In this document: in pieces, positions 60,350 to 64,000 of the stretch
How positions within the stretch are numbered: the first letter of the stretch is position 1
Layout: each line of letters begins with the position of its first letter
Origin: Flavimobilis massiliensis
GTDB taxonomy: Bacteria; Actinomycetota; Actinomycetes; Actinomycetales; Cellulomonadaceae
Assembly (NCBI RefSeq): GCF_900240335.1
Contig: NZ_LT964979.1
Coordinates: 2,852,001 to 2,916,000 of the forward strand
Length of the DNA stretch: 64,000 nt
Direction of reading: 5' to 3'
Notes under the pieces: model-generated
Told to the model about the DNA's origin: nothing
Database searches by the model: none
What the model saw: the letters and a program-made list of their open reading frames with translations, nothing else
Made by a program: the position numbers and the translations under genes

Positions 60350-60594
60350 GTTCTCTCCTGGGTGGGGTGTGCCGTGGCCGTGCTGGCGCACGGTTCCGTG
60401 GGCAGGCGGACGAGGTGGTGCATCGTGCCGTTGACGCGTTCGGCCTGGCGCGGGTGCTCGTCCCGCAGCGCGAGCCAGGCGCGGGCTGCGAGCCGGTTGG
60501 CGGCGTCGGGCCGGCCTGCGCTGCCGAGCGCACGCAGGGCTCGCAGGAGGACGTCGACCGTCGCGACGAGCGTGTCGTCGTCGGGCGCTGCCAT
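60346..60594 (-). CDS. Hypothetical protein coupled to DUF2249
   Basis: An 82-residue mostly helical protein I do not recognise (LVATVDVLLRALRALGSAG, AARAWLALRDEHPRQAERVN). GAGGAGGTG lies five to six bases before ATG 60594, which is preferred over 60609. It is translationally coupled to the DUF2249 gene by an ATGA overlap. A CTACAG...CCGTAG dyad at 60613-60630 may be an operator. Confidence 0.7.
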   Translation of the reverse strand: MAAPDDDTLVATVDVLLRALRALGSAGRPDAANRLAARAWLALRDEHPRQAERVNGTMHHLVRLPTEPCASTATAHPTQERT

Positions 60595-60711
60595 CGGGCA
60601 CCTCCTCATTTTCTACAGGTGATTCCGTAGTAACTAGGACCCTACACCGCGCGCACGCCACCCGCGCCGGTCGACCCCACGTCCGCGTATACCGAGCCGC
60701 ATACTCACCGC

Positions 60712-60992
60712 ATGGCGACGACGATCTAGGTCTCGGCCGAGCTCCGCGACCGCATCGCACGCTGACCTGCGCCGTGGCCATCATCGTGCCCGGCACGACC
60801 GTCGATCGCGGCTGGCCCAACCACGTGCCGCTCCGCGGGCCTCACCTCGACCTCCCACGCCCGACGTTCGCGATGACCGAGCAGCCCCGCACGGTGGGCC
60901 GGGAACGCATCGTCGACGTCGCAGGAGTCGTCGACGTCGCGACCATGCGCGACGTCGACGCGTGACTGCGTGACTTCTTCGGCCTGCGCTGA
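60712..60992 (+). pseudogene. Relic of a mazEF toxin-antitoxin pair
   Basis: The first part reads MATTI, TAG, then VSAELRDRIAR and TGA, the remains of a ribbon-helix-helix antitoxin. It runs straight into MazF/PemK-like sequence without the toxin's N-terminal half: RGWPNHVPLRGP, RPTFAMTEQPRTVGRERIVD and AGVVDVATMRDVDA. A TGA at 60963-60965 then falls where W is expected before LRDFFGLR. Both genes are broken. Confidence 0.72.
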
Positions 60993-61007
60993 GCGCGCCG
61001 GACCACG

Positions 61008-62153
61008 TCAGCCGACGAGCACCGGGACGCTCGCCCAGCCGCCGACGGGCGCGACCTCGCGCACCGGCTCGGCCGCGTCGTCGAGCGCGAGCGTGCTCGT
61101 GCCCGCGAGCAGCGCCCGCACGAGCGTCCGCAGCTCGATCGTCGCGAGCGTCCGACCCGGGCACACGTGCGCACCAATCCCGTAGACAAGGTTGTGAGGC
61201 GCGTTGCCCGCGGCATCGAGCACGTCAGGGTCGCCGAACACGTTCTCGTCACGGTTCGCCGACGTCCAGTGGAGCTTGACCTTCGCACCCGCCGGGATCT
61301 GCACGCCGTCGAGCTCGACGGGGCACGTCGTGACTCGGCGGTTGCCGATGAACGGCGAGTCGCGGCGCAGGAGCTCGTCGCAGATCGCGTCGAGCTCGAC
61401 GTCCGAGACACCCGAGCGCAGGCGCGCCTGGAGCGCGGGAGCGGTCGCGAGGCCGTGGACGAGCACACCCGTGCACAGCGCGATCGACCCGAGGTCGCCA
61501 CCCGTCCAGTTGCGCAGCACCGACACGACGTCGTCGTGCGCGATCGGTGCCCCGTCGATCGTCACGGCGAGCAGCTGGTCGGTGACGTCCGCGTCCGGCG
61601 ACGCGTCGGGCGACCGGCCGGCGAGGACCTCGCGGATGATGTCGTCGAAGTGCTCGGCGACCTGCCGCGTGCGCGCGAGGTCACCCGAGCGGGTCGCCGC
61701 GTAGTTCTCGCCGATCCACGCGACGAGACGATCCTCGACGTCGGTGGGCCAGCCGAGCCACGCGCTCTGCGCGCGGACCGCGAACAGCGCGCCGATGCCG
61801 CCGACCGCGTCGATCGACGTGCCGCGCGGCAGGCTCGCGACGAGCTCGGCGGCCACGCGCTCGAACACGGGCACGTGCCGGGCGAGCGCTCCGGCGCTCA
61901 GCAGGGGGTCGAGCGCCTCCCGGAACGCCGAGTGCTCGGCCCCGTCGAGCCCGTTGGGCACCTGCCGGAAGCGCGAGGCAGCGCTCGAGAACGACGCGGC
62001 GTCGAGCGCCGCGCGCCGCACGAGGTCGTGGCGCAGCAGCACCCACTCGTCACGATCGTTGCGGACGATGCCGTGCGCGGGCCGCAGCTCGTCGGTGTAC
62101 TCGCGCAGGTCGCGGCCGGCAGGCGAGATACCGTCAGGGACGTGGAAGGACAT
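61008..62153 (-). CDS. Cytochrome P450
   Basis: A 381-residue soluble P450. The haem-binding loop is YGIGAHVCPGRTLA with the proximal Cys, ExxR is ELLR in CDELLRRDSP, and the I-helix has NWTGGDLGS, a variant of the usual AGxxT. Actinobacterial P450s of this size hydroxylate small hydrophobic compounds with ferredoxin partners; none is adjacent. GGAAGGAC precedes ATG 62153. Confidence 0.92.
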   Translation of the reverse strand: MSFHVPDGISPAGRDLREYTDELRPAHGIVRNDRDEWVLLRHDLVRRAALDAASFSSAASRFRQVPNGLDGAEHSAFREALDPLLSAGALARHVPVFERVAAELVASLPRGTSIDAVGGIGALFAVRAQSAWLGWPTDVEDRLVAWIGENYAATRSGDLARTRQVAEHFDDIIREVLAGRSPDASPDADVTDQLLAVTIDGAPIAHDDVVSVLRNWTGGDLGSIALCTGVLVHGLATAPALQARLRSGVSDVELDAICDELLRRDSPFIGNRRVTTCPVELDGVQIPAGAKVKLHWTSANRDENVFGDPDVLDAAGNAPHNLVYGIGAHVCPGRTLATIELRTLVRALLAGTSTLALDDAAEPVREVAPVGGWASVPVLVG

Positions 62154-62345
62154 GCACCCAGCATGCCCGCTCGCGGCTCGCGCCGCACCGGAGACCCCCG
62201 TGCAAAACCGGTCGCGGCGACGAGCCCCGCCCCTCGCGGTCCCCACGGACCAGCTCCGGTTCCCTCTGTCGGAGCGCCACGTGCAGCCCTGGCAGCGCCC
62301 GCGCAGGGGGCGGTAGGTTCGGACGGACATGAAGGGGTGATCGCC

Positions 62346-62822
62346 ATGAGCTTCCGTCCGCCTCCTCCCGTGCTCGGCGCGCTCGCGCTCGCGGCGCAGT
62401 GCGCGCTCGCCGGTCGGAGCTCGCCGACGCGGGCCTCGACGGTCGCGGCGACGGCCGTCGGCGTCGGTGCGGCGTGCCTCGGCGGGGGAGCGGTCCTGCG
62501 GTTCCACGCACGGGGCACGACGCTCGACCCGGTCCACGTCGGTGCGAGCGCGCTCGTCGTCAACGGCCCCAACATGTACACGCGCAACCCGATGTACCTC
62601 GCGCTGGCCGGCGCGCTCACGTCGTTAGCGGTCTGGCGGCGCTCACCGGTCGCGCTCGTGCCCGTCGCGGCGTTCCTGCTCGCGGTCGACCGGCTGCAGG
62701 TGCCGCTCGAGGAAGCGGTGCTGCGCGAGCGGTTCGGCGACGAGTACGCGCGGTACACGGCGTCGACGCCACGGTGGGTCGGAGCGTGCTCGGCGTCGCG
62801 TTCCGCGGACGCGGGCACGTGA
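62346..62822 (+). CDS. Isoprenylcysteine carboxyl methyltransferase-like membrane protein
   Basis: A 158-residue membrane protein of the ICMT/PEMT type. The SAM-binding core NGPNMYTRNPMYLALAGALT and the C-terminal EEAVLRERFGDEYARYTAST are diagnostic of this group. The substrate in bacteria is unknown. ATG 62346 sits behind GGGGTGAT. It is divergent from the P450 and its stop overlaps the next GTG by four bases. Confidence 0.88.
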   Translation: MSFRPPPPVLGALALAAQCALAGRSSPTRASTVAATAVGVGAACLGGGAVLRFHARGTTLDPVHVGASALVVNGPNMYTRNPMYLALAGALTSLAVWRRSPVALVPVAAFLLAVDRLQVPLEEAVLRERFGDEYARYTASTPRWVGACSASRSADAGT

Positions 62823-63868
62823 GGCACCACCCCGAGATCGAGGGGCTCTCGCCCGGGTACTTCGCGCTCGTCATGGGCACAGGTATCGTCTCGATCGGAC
62901 TGCACGAGGTCGGCGCCTCCGCCGCGTCGAGCGTGCTGCTCGTCATCGCCGCGCTCGCCTACGTCGTCCTGTGGGTCCTCTACGTGTGGCGTGCGATCGC
63001 CTACCCGCACGCGGTGCAGCGCGACCTGCGCAACCCCGAGACCGCGTTCGCGTACTTCACGATCGTCGCCGCGACCGACGTCCTCGCGGTGCGGCTCGTC
63101 CTCGTGGGGCTCGTCGCCGTCGCGGTCCCGCTCGTCGTCGTCGGGGCCGCGCTGTGGTTCGTCTTCGGCTACCTCCTGCCGTGGCAGGTGCTCATGACGC
63201 GTGACGGCGGTCGGATCCTCGCGCGGACGAACGGCACGTGGTTCATTTGGGCCGTCGCGAGCCAGTCCCTCGCGGTTGCGATGACCGTCATCCACCCGCA
63301 CGTGTCGACGGGGCAGGCGTGGGTCGGGATCCTCGCCGTGCTCTCGTGGTCAGTCGGGGTGGCGCTCTACGGCGGCGTCGGGGTGCTCGTACTCCTGCGG
63401 ATCGTCCACTACGGCATCACGCCGCGCGAGTTCGAGCCGCCGTACTGGGTCGCGATGGGGGCGATGGCGATCGCGGTCGTCGCGGGCAGCAACATCGTCG
63501 CCATGGGGTCGACGCCCATGGTCGACGCGACGCGCGCGCTCATCGCGGGGACCGTCGCGGTGTTCTGGAGCTTCTGCCTGTGGCTCGTGCCGGTGCTCGT
63601 GGGGGCGGGCTTCTGGCGACACGTCGTCCACCGGGTGCCGCTCGTCTACGTGCCGACGCTGTGGTCGATCGTCTTCCCGGTGGGGATGTTCGCGGTCGCG
63701 TCGCTCAACCTCGGCCGTGTCGACAGGCTGCCGCTCGTCGAGTCGCTCGGCAAGGTCGCGCTCGGGATCGCCCTGCTCGTGTGGGCGGTCGTGCTCGTCG
63801 CGATGCTCCGCCACGTCGCGCTCGCGACGTGGCGCGGCCGGGGTGCGGTGGAGCATCCTGCCGCGTAG
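62819..63868 (+). CDS. TDT family transporter (tellurite resistance/C4-dicarboxylate)
   Basis: A 349-residue protein with about ten membrane segments. LSPGYFALVMGTGIVSIGL at the start and RIVHYGITPREFEPPYWVAM and FWRHVVHR later fit the TehA/Mae1/SLAC1 fold, which moves anions such as dicarboxylates or sulfite. The GTG start overlaps the preceding stop as GTGA, so both proteins are made together. Confidence 0.88.
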   Translation: MRHHPEIEGLSPGYFALVMGTGIVSIGLHEVGASAASSVLLVIAALAYVVLWVLYVWRAIAYPHAVQRDLRNPETAFAYFTIVAATDVLAVRLVLVGLVAVAVPLVVVGAALWFVFGYLLPWQVLMTRDGGRILARTNGTWFIWAVASQSLAVAMTVIHPHVSTGQAWVGILAVLSWSVGVALYGGVGVLVLLRIVHYGITPREFEPPYWVAMGAMAIAVVAGSNIVAMGSTPMVDATRALIAGTVAVFWSFCLWLVPVLVGAGFWRHVVHRVPLVYVPTLWSIVFPVGMFAVASLNLGRVDRLPLVESLGKVALGIALLVWAVVLVAMLRHVALATWRGRGAVEHPAA

Positions 63869-63886
63869 GGAGCGGCCCCGCGCAGG

Positions 63887-64000
63887 TCAGTCGGCCGACG
63901 GCCGGCGGCGGGCCTGCTTCGTCTCGGCACGTTCACGCTTCGCCTGGAGGCGGCGTCGCTGGGAGCCAGCGGTCCGGCGGGTCGCGCGGCGGACGACCGG
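63887..64000 (-). CDS. C-terminal end of a basic protein (partial)
   Basis: An open frame enters from the right edge and ends at the TCA complement at 63887-63889. The 37 visible residues are Arg/Lys-rich (TAGSQRRRLQAKRERAETKQ, ending RPSAD). The product cannot be named. Confidence 0.5.
   Translation of the reverse strand, partial: PVVRRATRRTAGSQRRRLQAKRERAETKQARRRPSAD

Overview
The window is high-GC actinobacterial DNA, probably from a Cellulomonadaceae/Sanguibacteraceae-type Micrococcales bacterium. The evidence is the UPF0182/PPA1309/YlbL-type cluster, a CmtR-type metal sensor, an initiator tRNA with a C1-U72 end and no encoded CCA, frequent GTG starts, and many leaderless genes. In those genes a TAnnnT box lies about 6 nt before the start codon. 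No search was run; family names are read from motifs.

Bases 1-39832 are an ordinary chromosomal backbone. In order they hold a PDZ/Lon-type protease, PPA1309 and UPF0182 proteins, tRNA-fMet, a MATE pump, an SDR, a TetR regulator, a YrdC-type protein, a cupredoxin lipoprotein, a Gfo/Idh oxidoreductase and an MFS pump. Then come PEP carboxylase, HIT, a Ycf46-like AAA ATPase pair, a flavodoxin, an amidase, PIN-PhoH, a DHA2 MFS pump, fumarase, carbonic anhydrase, a PfkB kinase, both exonuclease VII subunits, IspH, a cysteine synthase, RmuC, an ABC exporter, another MFS protein and YchF.

Bases 39809-51713 are the unusual part. The last 24 bases of ychF, coding VEFRFNV plus stop, occur ten times as direct repeats. 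Between them lie nine short cassettes of about 0.9-2.0 kb. Synonymous and stop codons differ between copies, but the peptide VEFRFNV is nearly constant. This is what repeated site-specific insertion at the 3' end of ychF would leave, with each element bringing a replacement gene end. Eight cassettes carry + strand cargo close behind the repeat, and most have a built-in leaderless promoter. Four cassettes share a higB-higA-cargo layout and a fifth has a chimeric higA-cargo pair. Cargo is coupled to higA by a 1-4 base overlap and varies: SGNH hydrolase, nucleotidyltransferase, alpha/beta hydrolase and two P-loop kinases. Other cassettes carry an acetyltransferase, a methyltransferase, a tyrosine phosphatase, another alpha/beta hydrolase, and an AT-rich pentapeptide-repeat gene on the opposite strand. 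No recombinase for the array is visible in the window. The layout recalls SCC elements at staphylococcal rlmH, or an integron, but fits neither.

Bases 51714-64000 return to chromosome with decay. An IS1634-like element with a 15-bp target duplication splits a small gene, and an assembly N sits beside a 135-bp duplicated IS end. Then come a PhnA/YjdM-type protein, a cmtR plus cation-efflux operon, DUF1801, a broken LD-carboxypeptidase, GNAT and methyltransferase genes, small unknown proteins, a DUF2249 operon, a mazEF relic, a cytochrome P450, and an isoprenylcysteine-methyltransferase-like protein coupled to a TDT transporter.
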